9,072 nucleotides of DNA. Origin: Granulosicoccus sp045106475. Lineage in GTDB: Bacteria > Pseudomonadota > Gammaproteobacteria > Granulosicoccales > Granulosicoccaceae. A model generated the notes under the pieces. That model ran no database searches. It worked only from the letters and a program-made list of their open reading frames with translations, and was not told where the DNA came from. The translations under genes and the position numbers were made by a program. Location of the stretch: positions 1 through 9,072 of the forward strand of contig JBGCEO010000172.1 of NCBI GenBank assembly GCA_045106475.1, written 5' to 3'. Of the stretch, positions 1-6,816 are shown in pieces (within the stretch, counting starts at the first letter, position 1; each line of letters starts with the position of its first letter).

Positions 1-117
1 GACTACCTGAATCTCAGTGCCAAATTTAGTGAAACCATGCTCTCGGATAGCAATGAGACTGGTGCGCGCCGCTTGTTGGATCATATGAGCGCAGTCACCA
101 GTAGCGCAAGCCGCTAA
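1..117 (+). CDS. 3' end of an unidentified protein gene (partial)
   Basis: Frame 1 is open from the window edge to a TAA at 115-117 and encodes 38 residues, beginning DYLNLSAKFSETML and ending TSSASR. The piece is polar, rich in Ser, Ala and Leu, has no Cys or aromatic cluster, and looks helical. I do not recognise the family. A phasin-like or other helical granule or coiled-coil protein would fit the composition and the neighbouring acyl-CoA metabolism genes, but that is only a guess. It converges on scoB, leaving 7 bases between the two stop codons and no room for an intergenic terminator. The 3' ends of the two transcripts must therefore overlap or terminate inside each other's gene. The reading frame is well supported by its stop position next to the opposing gene, but the fragment is too short for certainty. 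Confidence 0.55.
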   Translation, partial: DYLNLSAKFSETMLSDSNETGARRLLDHMSAVTSSASR

Positions 118-124
118 ACAATCA

Positions 125-781
125 CTATAAATTCATTTCCGGAACTTGACCGGGCACGGTGAGTTCGCCTTCGGTTAGCGCAACGATGTCTTCTACGCTT
201 ACACCAGGGGCTCGCTCGCGCAACACGAATTTTCCGTCTTCTATATCCAGCAGAGCAAGATCGGTTAGCACGCGCTTTATGCAGCCCTTACCGGTAAGAG
301 GTAACGTGCACTCGGATAGAAGCTTTGATTGTCCTGATTTTGAAGCGTGCGTCATGGTCACTATGATGTTGTCAGCGCCGGCTACCAAATCCATCGCACC
401 TCCCATGCCCTTGATCAACTTGCCTGGAATCATGTAGGAGGCGATGTTGCCTTGGCAATCAACTTCGAAAGCACCGAGTACAGTCAGATCAACATGTCCA
501 CCGCGAATCATGGCAAATGATTCGGCAGATGTGAACAGAGAAGCGCCTTCGATCATTGTGACTGTTTGTTTGCCTGCATTGATCAAATCCGGGTCAACTT
601 CACTATCGAGTGGGAATTGCCCCATGCCTAACAGGCCATTTTCTGATTGCAGCATGACCTGCATATCATCAGGTACATAATTGGCTGCCAAGGTGGGAAT
701 ACCAATACCAAGATTAACGTAGTACCCATCCTGAAATTCCTGGGCAACGCGTTGAGCGAGTTGTTCGCGTGTTAATGCCAT
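125..781 (-). CDS. scoB: Succinyl-CoA:3-oxoacid CoA-transferase, subunit B
   Basis: This is the beta subunit of a class I CoA-transferase, a cytoplasmic enzyme that moves CoA from succinyl-CoA to acetoacetate or a related 3-oxo acid. The 218 residues match the usual subunit B length. The N-terminal part has the glycine-rich stretch NLGIGIPTLAANYV (residues 23-36), followed by the family motif SENGLLGMG (46-54). Glu47 of that motif is expected, from family knowledge, to be the catalytic residue forming the glutamyl-CoA intermediate. Further family stretches are DLINAGKQTVT, ESFAMIRGGHVDLTVLGAFEV and IPGKLIKGMGGAMDLV. The line-by-line resemblance to the C-terminal half of animal SCOT is strong, so I prefer ScoB over the paralogues PcaJ (3-oxoadipate) and AtoA. 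The ATG at 781-779 is preceded by a strong AGGAGG located in the 11-base gap after scoA, so the two subunits are translated from one transcript. Confidence 0.93.
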   Translation of the reverse strand: MALTREQLAQRVAQEFQDGYYVNLGIGIPTLAANYVPDDMQVMLQSENGLLGMGQFPLDSEVDPDLINAGKQTVTMIEGASLFTSAESFAMIRGGHVDLTVLGAFEVDCQGNIASYMIPGKLIKGMGGAMDLVAGADNIIVTMTHASKSGQSKLLSECTLPLTGKGCIKRVLTDLALLDIEDGKFVLRERAPGVSVEDIVALTEGELTVPGQVPEMNL

Positions 782-792
782 GTCAATTCCTC

Positions 793-1494
793 CTAAGCGC
801 TGCGAACGGTTCGTTGTTCAATGGGTTTCTCAAATGTTCCTTGAATCAGACGATTCACATAGATGCCTGGCAGGTGTATTTGATCGGGATCGAGTTGTCC
901 CACTTCGACAATCTCCTCTACTTCTACAACAGCTATTTTTCCGGCGGTAATCGCCATAGGATTAAAATTGCGCGCTGTTTTTCGGAACATGAGATTGCCA
1001 TAGCGATCTGCTTTCCACGCTTTTGCAATAGCGAAGTCACCCGTTAGAGCTTCTTCGAGAATGTAGTGTCTACCATCAAATTCTTTAACTTCTTTGCCTT
1101 CGCCAACAAGGGTTCCATATCCTGTTGCTGTATAAAAGGCAGGGATACCGGCGCCACCAGCGCGCATTTTTTCTGCCAAGGTGCCCTGGGGTGTAAGTTC
1201 GACTTCGAGCTCCCCATTCATTAGCTGCGTTTCAAACAGCGCGTTTTCACCGACATACGAGGCGATCATTTTTTTGATCTGTTTGTCTTCTAGGAGCAGT
1301 CCCAGTCCTTTGCCATCTACGCCTGCGTTGTTGGAGGCAACGGTCAGACCTCTAGTGCCCTTGCGTTTGATTTCTTTTATGAGGTTTTCTGGAATGCCGC
1401 AAAGACCAAAGCCACCGGCAATGATGGTCATATTGTCTTCAAGACCCTCCATAGCCTCTTCATAGCTTGTTACGACCTTGTCAAATCCGGACAC
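793..1494 (-). CDS. scoA: Succinyl-CoA:3-oxoacid CoA-transferase, subunit A
   Basis: This is the alpha subunit of the class I CoA-transferase and partners the downstream subunit B. It has 233 residues, the normal size. Visible family features are the glycine loop AGGFGLCGIPENLI (residues 27-40), the block SNNAGVDGKGLGLLL, then SYVGENALFE, GELEVELTPQGTLAEKMRAGGAGIPAFYT, and the late block AWKADRYGNLMFRKTARNFN. These track the N-terminal half of animal SCOT closely. Acetoacetate activation or use (ketone body or PHB breakdown, branched-chain catabolism) is the likely role. 3-Oxoadipate transferase (PcaI) is the main alternative, but no other beta-ketoadipate genes are present here. The start is GTG at 1494-1492, with CAGGAG six bases upstream in the mRNA. 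It is divergent from a LysR-type regulator gene, which suggests induction by an acid or CoA-ester ligand. Confidence 0.92.
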   Translation of the reverse strand: MSGFDKVVTSYEEAMEGLEDNMTIIAGGFGLCGIPENLIKEIKRKGTRGLTVASNNAGVDGKGLGLLLEDKQIKKMIASYVGENALFETQLMNGELEVELTPQGTLAEKMRAGGAGIPAFYTATGYGTLVGEGKEVKEFDGRHYILEEALTGDFAIAKAWKADRYGNLMFRKTARNFNPMAITAGKIAVVEVEEIVEVGQLDPDQIHLPGIYVNRLIQGTFEKPIEQRTVRSA

Positions 1495-1610
1495 AGCTCA
1501 CTCCTGGGCGTTATCTTGGTATCGGAAGCAATTGCACAGAATGCAAGAAATCTTTATATTTATCAAATTGTATTTATTAATCAATTGATAAATAAACATT
1601 ATTAATACAA
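1495..1610. promoter_or_regulatory. Divergent scoA/lysR promoter region with inverted repeat
   Basis: This is the 116-base gap between the two divergent genes. Its lysR-proximal half is very AT-rich. It contains a perfect 10-bp inverted repeat, TATTTATCAA (1557-1566) and TTGATAAATA (1585-1594), with an 18-base spacer, and an overlapping self-palindrome ATCAATTGAT (1580-1589). LysR-type regulators typically bind interrupted dyads in such gaps, so this is the best candidate operator. Each arm contains TTGATA reading outward towards one of the two genes (1566-1561 on minus, 1585-1590 on plus), a good match to a sigma-70 -35 hexamer. On the minus strand a weak CATTCT -10 follows at 17 bases. On the plus strand no -10 box sits at proper spacing, although TATTAA at 1600-1605 lies just before the ATG. 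Promoter details are inference; the dyad itself is seen directly. Confidence 0.6.
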
Positions 1611-2519
1611 ATGGCTGCTGTCACCCTAAATCAAGTCATCGCTTTCAACGCTGTGGCACGTAGTGGAAGCTTTGCTGTCGCTGCACTGGAGTTGCATCTG
1701 TCACAACCGGCACTCAGCGTATCAATAAAAAAGCTCGAAGAGTCGCTGGGGGGCAGGTTATTAGCCCGTACCACGCGTTCAGTGACATTGACGCCTGAGG
1801 GCAAGGCGTTTTACCCGGTGGTTCGCCGACTGCTATCCGATTGGGACCAATCATTGGAGGATATCAGAAGCCACTTCGAGCTTCGCCGTGGCAAGCTCGA
1901 TATCGCAGCTATGCCCACGTACACCACTAATCTGCTACCCAAGGTGCTTGCGGATTTTCATGCTCAGTTCCCAAACATCAATATCACCGTTCACGATGTG
2001 ATTGCAGAGAGTGTTGTTGAGATGGTTCGAGAAGGTCGATGCGAGCTTGGCGTCACTTTTGATCCGGGCGATGCTCCCGATCTGGATTTTCTACCCTTAT
2101 TCAAAGACCGCTTCGTTGCGATACTGCCCACCGGCCACGCTCTGTTAAAGAAAAAGCAATTGCGCTGGGTAGACCTACTGGACTATCCACATATCAGCTT
2201 GCAACGTCCTGCCGGTACAAGAGCGCTTATCGACCAATCACTGGCGGACAAAGGGTTAAGCCTGACACCTGCTTTTGAATCGCACCAACTGGTGAGTATC
2301 GGTCGTATGGTGTGCGAGGGTCTCGGCCTCAGTGTGGTACCGAGTACCAGCCGCCTGCAGATGCAAGAGATGGGTTTACATTGCCGAGCCATTTCATCGC
2401 CGGTTATTGCACATCAATTGGGCATCATAACGCGGCGGCAGCAAGAGCTTTCAACCGCCGCAGGTGCAATGAGCAATCTGATCAAATCAGCCAGCATTAA
2501 CAGTGTGAATACCCTGTGA
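1611..2519 (+). CDS. LysR-family transcriptional regulator
   Basis: This 302-residue protein has the standard LysR-type length. The N-terminal winged helix-turn-helix occupies about residues 5-65. It includes AFNAVARSGSFAVAA, the recognition-helix region LSQPALSVSIKKLEE (30-44), then LGGRLLARTTRSVTLTPEG, all classic for the family. A linker helix follows (about 66-92), and residues 93-295 form the periplasmic-binding-protein-like effector domain, starting GKLDIAAMPTYTTNLLP. The ligand cannot be deduced. The gene is divergent from scoAB across a dyad-containing gap, so control of scoAB and autoregulation are expected. Control of the ABC importer genes 114 bases downstream is possible but weaker. 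No Shine-Dalgarno sequence precedes the ATG at 1611: the preceding bases are AT only apart from two C residues. A -10-like TATTAA at 1600-1605 would put the transcript start almost at the ATG, so leaderless translation is possible. The start fits the family N-terminus. Confidence 0.92.
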   Translation: MAAVTLNQVIAFNAVARSGSFAVAALELHLSQPALSVSIKKLEESLGGRLLARTTRSVTLTPEGKAFYPVVRRLLSDWDQSLEDIRSHFELRRGKLDIAAMPTYTTNLLPKVLADFHAQFPNINITVHDVIAESVVEMVREGRCELGVTFDPGDAPDLDFLPLFKDRFVAILPTGHALLKKKQLRWVDLLDYPHISLQRPAGTRALIDQSLADKGLSLTPAFESHQLVSIGRMVCEGLGLSVVPSTSRLQMQEMGLHCRAISSPVIAHQLGIITRRQQELSTAAGAMSNLIKSASINSVNTL

Positions 2520-2536
2520 TCATTAGTTTTTGATCA
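2517..2536 (+). repeat. Short dyad at the lysR 3' end
   Basis: TGATCA occurs at 2517-2522, where it includes the lysR stop codon, and again at 2531-2536. Because it is palindromic, the two copies can also pair as a 6-bp stem with an 8-base loop. No T-run follows, so it is not a convincing intrinsic terminator. The rest of the 114-base gap up to 2633 shows no clear promoter. Readthrough from lysR into the importer genes is therefore possible. Confidence 0.3.
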
Positions 2537-2633
2537 TGAGATACTCAGCTGCCGAGTCTACGATAAAACGCTTTCGTGCTAGGATCAGAGTTAGTCGGCT
2601 CAATTCTTCTATCACATCTCTGACCAGCAAGTA

Positions 2634-3635
2634 GTGGGTCTCTATCTCCTAAAACGCTTTCTCAACTATGCCATTTTATTGGTAGTGGCGATCAATCTAA
2701 GCTGGGTGCTTGCGGCCACCCAACTCAACCCGAGATCGTTGTATGAGGTGGCCAATCCCCCCATCGATCCGATCTCCATCGAGAACAATTTGCGTTCACG
2801 CAATTTGAGCGATCAGGTACCGTTGTTTGACCGGTGGCTGGTTTGGTCTAAAGCCATTGTGCTGGAGTGGAATTGGGGGCAATCTCCGCGTGGCGGTAAT
2901 GTAGCCGAAGAAATAGACAGGCGCATCTGGGTAAGCGTGCGGCTCATTACGCTGGGCTCCATTTTAGGTGCTGCGCTAGGGGTCTTTATTGGCAGCTGGA
3001 CTGCCATGCGCCAATACCAGATATCAGATCGAGCTTTTACCTTCCTGGCTCTGTTGAGCTTGTCGATACCCTCGTTTGTCATAGCAAACCTGCTGCAGGT
3101 GATTGCCACTTGGTTAAATTCGGTGACAGGAACCCGATTCTTCGAGTTTGTAGGCGAAACCGGATCGCATGGTGACTGGTTTGGTGCAGCATTGCTTGAT
3201 CGTTTGCAGCATTTGTTGTTACCTACCATAGCGCTGACTATTCTGGGCGCTGCATTTTTTAGCAGAGTTCAGCGCAATGTCATGCTCGACTCGCTGGATT
3301 CAGGGTTTGTTCGCACGGCCAGAGCCAAAGGCTTAACCCGTTCAAAAGCTATTATCAGACATGCGCTGCGTGTATCTCTCATACCTACATGCACCTACTT
3401 TGCTTTTAGTATTGCTACGCTATTTGTCGGCGCGGCGTTTATGGAAATTATATTTTCGTTTCATGGAATGGGGGACTATGGCGTAAAGACCATCCAGGGT
3501 CAGGATGTTCATGGCGCTGTGGCGACGGCTGCTTTCGGTGGCTTATGCGTTCTTTTAGGTGCGCTGTTGGCAGATATCCTGGTGGCGTGGTTGGATCCGC
3601 GCGTGCGTTTGGGTCAGGCCAACTACAGTGTCTAA
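2634..3635 (+). CDS. Peptide/nickel-type ABC transporter permease, DppB-like
   Basis: This is an inner-membrane permease of a family 5 (dipeptide/oligopeptide/nickel) ABC importer. Its 333 residues are close to the 339 of E. coli DppB. The N-terminus GLYLLKRFLNYAILLVVAINL is the usual Arg/Lys-flanked first membrane segment, followed by a periplasmic loop of about 70 residues. Further hydrophobic segments lie near 101-120, 133-157, 189-207, 245-266 and 290-314. The cytoplasmic EAA-type loop that docks the ATPase is at about 214-241 (GFVRTARAKGLTRSKAIIRH then ALRVSLIP). It ends with the family-typical LVAWLDPRVRLG. The GTG start at 2634 gives the right N-terminus, but its ribosome site is weak. 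It begins the importer gene cluster and overlaps the second permease gene by 8 bases. The substrate is not determinable, and peptides are the default for the family. Confidence 0.9.
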   Translation: MGLYLLKRFLNYAILLVVAINLSWVLAATQLNPRSLYEVANPPIDPISIENNLRSRNLSDQVPLFDRWLVWSKAIVLEWNWGQSPRGGNVAEEIDRRIWVSVRLITLGSILGAALGVFIGSWTAMRQYQISDRAFTFLALLSLSIPSFVIANLLQVIATWLNSVTGTRFFEFVGETGSHGDWFGAALLDRLQHLLLPTIALTILGAAFFSRVQRNVMLDSLDSGFVRTARAKGLTRSKAIIRHALRVSLIPTCTYFAFSIATLFVGAAFMEIIFSFHGMGDYGVKTIQGQDVHGAVATAAFGGLCVLLGALLADILVAWLDPRVRLGQANYSV

Positions 3636-4560
3636 GCCGGTTGACGCCACTGTGCCAGATACTCAGCATGATGCTGGCATGAATGGCCGTGCTCGACGTT
3701 CCAGTCGTTCCAGGTTGCTGGCTACACGTTTCTTGCGCAATCGAACCGGTGTCGCCGGTTTACTGATCGTAGTGATGCTTATCATTCTGGCTCTTGTTGG
3801 ACCCTGGCTGTCACCATGGGGCTATGATGAAGTGGATCGTCAGGCTTATCTGCAACCACCCAGCCTGGAACACCCTATGGGTACAACGCAGTCGGGTCGG
3901 GACATGTGGGCTCTGACGCTGCATGGTTTGCGAAAGTCGCTGATTATCGGATTCATTGTCGCCATTTTATCAACTGGTATAGCCGCAGTAGTGGGCTCAT
4001 TTGCTGCGTTTTATGGTGGGTGGATCGAACGATTTTCCCTTTGGATAATTGATCTTTTGTTGGTTATACCGGCTTTCCTGTTAATTGCTCTGGTTGCGAG
4101 CAATATGTCTGGTGGTGCCTCCTCCTGGCTATTGCTGGTTCTCTTGCTGAGTATTTTTGGTTGGATGCTTTCGGCTAGAGTTGTTCGTAGCCTGACTTTA
4201 TCGGTTAAGCAAAATGACTATGTGCTTGCCGCGCGCTACATGGGTCTATCGGGCCCAAAGATCGTTATACGGCATATTCTGCCCAATATTGCATCGTTAC
4301 TGATCATAGATGCGACCTTGAATGTTAGTGGCGCTATTTTGGCCGAAACAAGCCTTGCCTACTTTGGCTTCGGCGTCCAACCGCCGGATACCTCTCTGGG
4401 GAGTTTGCTAGGCGATGGTGCGCGTCAACTCAGTAGTTTTCCCTGGTTGTTTGCAGGGCCGGCTTTCATCATCGTGTTGTTGATTCTTTCGGTGAATGCG
4501 GTTGGCGATGGACTGCGCGATGCATTTGATCCCGCTTCACAATCAGCTAAAAGGTCATGA
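3628..4560 (+). CDS. Peptide/nickel-type ABC transporter permease, DppC-like
   Basis: This is the second inner-membrane permease, partner of the DppB-like protein. I place the start at GTG 3628, inside GTGTCTAA, so that it overlaps the previous stop by 8 bases and is translationally coupled. That gives 310 residues. A weak AGG lies 9 bases upstream. ATG 3679 (293 residues) is an alternative, but it has no ribosome site. The family N-terminal signature is present: FLRNRTGVAGLLIVVMLIILALVGPWLSP (about 35-63), then PPSLEHPMGTTQSGRD (77-92) and LRKSLIIGF. Membrane segments lie near 42-60, 106-128, 129-151, 157-180, 222-243 and 272-297. The EAA loop is at 198-220 (YVLAARYMGLSGPKIV, IRHILPN). It ends NAVGDGLRDAFDP, typical of DppC. 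The basic, Ser/Arg-rich 30-residue N-terminal tail is longer than in many relatives. Confidence 0.9.
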   Translation: MSKPVDATVPDTQHDAGMNGRARRSSRSRLLATRFLRNRTGVAGLLIVVMLIILALVGPWLSPWGYDEVDRQAYLQPPSLEHPMGTTQSGRDMWALTLHGLRKSLIIGFIVAILSTGIAAVVGSFAAFYGGWIERFSLWIIDLLLVIPAFLLIALVASNMSGGASSWLLLVLLLSIFGWMLSARVVRSLTLSVKQNDYVLAARYMGLSGPKIVIRHILPNIASLLIIDATLNVSGAILAETSLAYFGFGVQPPDTSLGSLLGDGARQLSSFPWLFAGPAFIIVLLILSVNAVGDGLRDAFDPASQSAKRS

Positions 4561-4574
4561 ACACCGTTGCCTGA
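4557..4574 (+). other. Five-codon mini-ORF at the permease/ATPase junction
   Basis: ATG at 4557 overlaps the permease stop TGA in the sequence ATGA and opens a frame of MNTVA ending in TGA at 4572-4574. The AAAAGG at 4549-4554 ends only 2 bases before this ATG, too close for good initiation there, and 12 bases before the TTG at 4567 that starts the ATPase frame. The arrangement resembles a termination-reinitiation coupler, or it may be chance. Whether it is translated cannot be told from sequence. Confidence 0.25.
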
Positions 4575-6708
4575 GTCTATTGAACAATCAGTGCATCACT
4601 CAGCGGGTAAATCCTCTGTGCTTGCTGTAAAGGATTTACATGTCCGCTTTGCAAGTGAGTCAGGTCCTCTGCATGCAGTGCGCGGTTTAAGCTTTTCATT
4701 GTCAGCAGGCGAGAGCCTTGCCATTGTGGGTGAATCGGGTTCGGGTAAATCAGCCACTGCGATGGCGATAATGGGTTTGTTGCCTGCGAGTGCAGGTATA
4801 GAGGGCTCTATTTGCTTGCAAGGGCAGGAGCTATGTGGCCGTGATGATGAATTCATGTCACGTTTAAGAGGGCGCTCCATCGCGATGGTATTCCAGGATC
4901 CGATGACCTCTCTGACGCCGCTATACACGGTGGGCGAACAACTTATCGAGTCCATTCAAGTGCACCGTAGTTGCTCCTCGAGTCAGGCATTGGCCCGTGC
5001 AGTAGAGTTATTAGATCTAGTTGGAATACCAGAACCTGCAAAACGTGTTTATGCCTACCCCCACGAATTTTCCGGTGGGATGCGCCAGCGGGTACTCATA
5101 GCCATGGCAATGGCTAATGATCCGGATGTAATCATCGCCGATGAACCAACCACAGCTCTGGATGTGACCATACAAGCACAAGTGCTCGATGTTCTACAGA
5201 CTGCCTGTCAGGAAGCCAACGCCGCACTTGTATTGATCACTCATGATCTGGGTGTTGTAGCTCGTGTTGCTGACCGGGCGTTGGTTATGTATGCCGGTCG
5301 GGTTGTTGAACAAGCGGATACCCGATCCTTGTTTTACAAGTCGCGAATGCCTTATACCATGGGTCTATTAGGGTCCTTGTCTTATGATTTTGGCGGGTCG
5401 GAAAAAAGACTAAGCGCGATACGCGGTAACCCTCCCTCGTTACTTTCGTTACCACCCGGTTGTAGTTTTGCATCGCGTTGCCCCCTGGCTATTGAATCTT
5501 GTGCGATCGAGATTCCAGAACTAGTGAGGGTGGGTGAGCATGATCATTTTACCGCCTGCAGCCGTCATTTACATATTGCTGAGCAGTCCTTAACGCACAG
5601 CGATGTGTTTCGAACAGACAGCCAACTTAGCGAGCCAAAAGATGTCGTGTCGACTGACAACTCCTCCACCGTTCTTGAATTGGTTGCGGTCAAACAACAT
5701 TTTCCGTTATACAAAGGGGGATTGTTCCGTCGTCGGGTGGGTCTTGTTCGCGCAGTTGATGGAATTGATCTGTATATAAAGCAAGGAGAAACGGTAGGAC
5801 TGATCGGTGAGTCAGGGTGCGGAAAAAGTACGACAACACTATCCATTCTAGATCTAAAAGCGCCGACGCAGGGTGTGATAAAGCTGTTCGGGATTGATGT
5901 GACCAAGATGACATCACCTGCTATGCGATTATCCATCCGCAGACAACTTCAAATTGTATTTCAGGATCCATTGTCATCTCTGGATCCGCGCATGCCTGTA
6001 TTTGATCTCATTGCTGAACCCCTGGGTGTATTCGATTACCCGGTAGAGGCCATTGAAAAACGGGTTAAGGAGTTAGTCGCCTTGGTTGGTCTTGATAATC
6101 AGCATCTGGAGCGTTATCCGCAACAGCTCTCTGGCGGGCAGTGTCAACGAGTGTGTATTGCACGCGCTCTGAGCCTGGAGCCAAAGCTGCTGATTCTTGA
6201 CGAACCGGTTTCAGCGCTGGATGTATCGATTCGTGCTGGCATTATCAATCTCTTGCAAGACTTAAAATCGGCCTTGGGACTCACCTACCTGTTTGTGGCT
6301 CATGATCTGGCCTTGGTCAGACATATTGCGGATCGAATAGCAGTGATGTATTTAGGAAAAATTGTCGAGACGGGAACCGTTGACAGTGTCTATGAGAACC
6401 CGACACATCCTTACACAGCTTGTCTGTTATCGGCAATGCCAGTGCCTGATCCTGACGTGGAACGAAATCGTGCTCGACTGATTCCGATCGGCGAACTAGC
6501 CGGATCATCTAATCCACCCAAGGGGTGTCACTTCCATACACGCTGCCCGAAAAAGAAGCAACTGGATGCTGAGCAACAGCTGTTGTGCGAATCAGAGTCA
6601 CCCGGGTTGATTGACGTGGAAGCAAAAAACTCTAGTATGATTACAACGTTGGACGAAAAGCATGCCAGTGCTTGTCACTACAATCATGTACCGTTAACGG
6701 TCCATTGA
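4567..6708 (+). CDS. Fused double ATPase of a peptide-type ABC importer (DppD-DppF fusion)
   Basis: This cytoplasmic protein of 713 residues has two complete ATPase domains and should serve alone as both ATPase subunits. Half 1 (about 18-335) has Walker A GESGSGKS 55-62, Q-loop Gln110, signature FSGGMRQR 168-175, Walker B VIIADE 188-193 and switch His226. Half 2 (about 369-710) has Walker A GESGCGKS 414-421, Gln466, LSGGQ 521-525, Walker B LLILDE 541-546 and His579. Both halves end in the oligopeptide-transporter C-terminal domain with four cysteines each: 299, 305, 312, 331 and 654, 660, 674, 703. In DppD-type structures such cysteines hold an iron-sulfur cluster. A polar linker (about 332-368) joins the halves. 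E. coli YejF and GsiA are related fusions but shorter. The start TTG 4567 is the first start codon after the permease stop, in the same frame; GTG 4591 and GTG 4618 are alternatives without ribosome sites. Confidence 0.92.
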   Translation: MPESIEQSVHHSAGKSSVLAVKDLHVRFASESGPLHAVRGLSFSLSAGESLAIVGESGSGKSATAMAIMGLLPASAGIEGSICLQGQELCGRDDEFMSRLRGRSIAMVFQDPMTSLTPLYTVGEQLIESIQVHRSCSSSQALARAVELLDLVGIPEPAKRVYAYPHEFSGGMRQRVLIAMAMANDPDVIIADEPTTALDVTIQAQVLDVLQTACQEANAALVLITHDLGVVARVADRALVMYAGRVVEQADTRSLFYKSRMPYTMGLLGSLSYDFGGSEKRLSAIRGNPPSLLSLPPGCSFASRCPLAIESCAIEIPELVRVGEHDHFTACSRHLHIAEQSLTHSDVFRTDSQLSEPKDVVSTDNSSTVLELVAVKQHFPLYKGGLFRRRVGLVRAVDGIDLYIKQGETVGLIGESGCGKSTTTLSILDLKAPTQGVIKLFGIDVTKMTSPAMRLSIRRQLQIVFQDPLSSLDPRMPVFDLIAEPLGVFDYPVEAIEKRVKELVALVGLDNQHLERYPQQLSGGQCQRVCIARALSLEPKLLILDEPVSALDVSIRAGIINLLQDLKSALGLTYLFVAHDLALVRHIADRIAVMYLGKIVETGTVDSVYENPTHPYTACLLSAMPVPDPDVERNRARLIPIGELAGSSNPPKGCHFHTRCPKKKQLDAEQQLLCESESPGLIDVEAKNSSMITTLDEKHASACHYNHVPLTVH

Positions 6709-6816
6709 ACGAGCTGATACGGAATCGCGTATGAAGCATAACTAGGCTTGTTTCTGGCTTAGGTATCTGAAACAAAAAAGTGTCGTAATACTCTGCACAA
6801 ATACCGGGAGACTGAG
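6709..6816 (+). other. Gap between ATPase and binding-protein genes, with hairpin
   Basis: These 108 bases separate the ATPase stop from the binding-protein start. They contain a perfect 7-bp inverted repeat, TTGTTTC (6748-6754) and GAAACAA (6769-6775), with a 14-base loop, followed by an A-run rather than a T-run, so it is not an intrinsic terminator. A small ATACG/CGTAT pair lies at 6717-6721 and 6728-6732. A TAATAC -10-like sequence near 6786 has no convincing -35 partner. The hairpin could set different expression of the last gene by RNA processing, but that is inference. GGGAG at 6806-6810 is the ribosome site for the next gene. Confidence 0.4.

Noticed and set aside
159..1465. Plus-strand open frames opposite scoA and scoB
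   Set aside because: They lie antisense to two clearly conserved enzyme genes, lack ribosome sites and recognisable domains.
3559..3627. Upstream ATG extension of the DppC-like permease
   Set aside because: Starting at ATG 3559 would overlap the first permease gene by 77 bases and add residues unlike any permease N-terminus; GTG 3628 gives the usual tight overlap.
6690..6701. Perfect 12-bp palindrome ACCGTTAACGGT at the ATPase 3' end
   Set aside because: It is inside coding sequence, and about two 12-bp palindromes are expected by chance in a window of this size.
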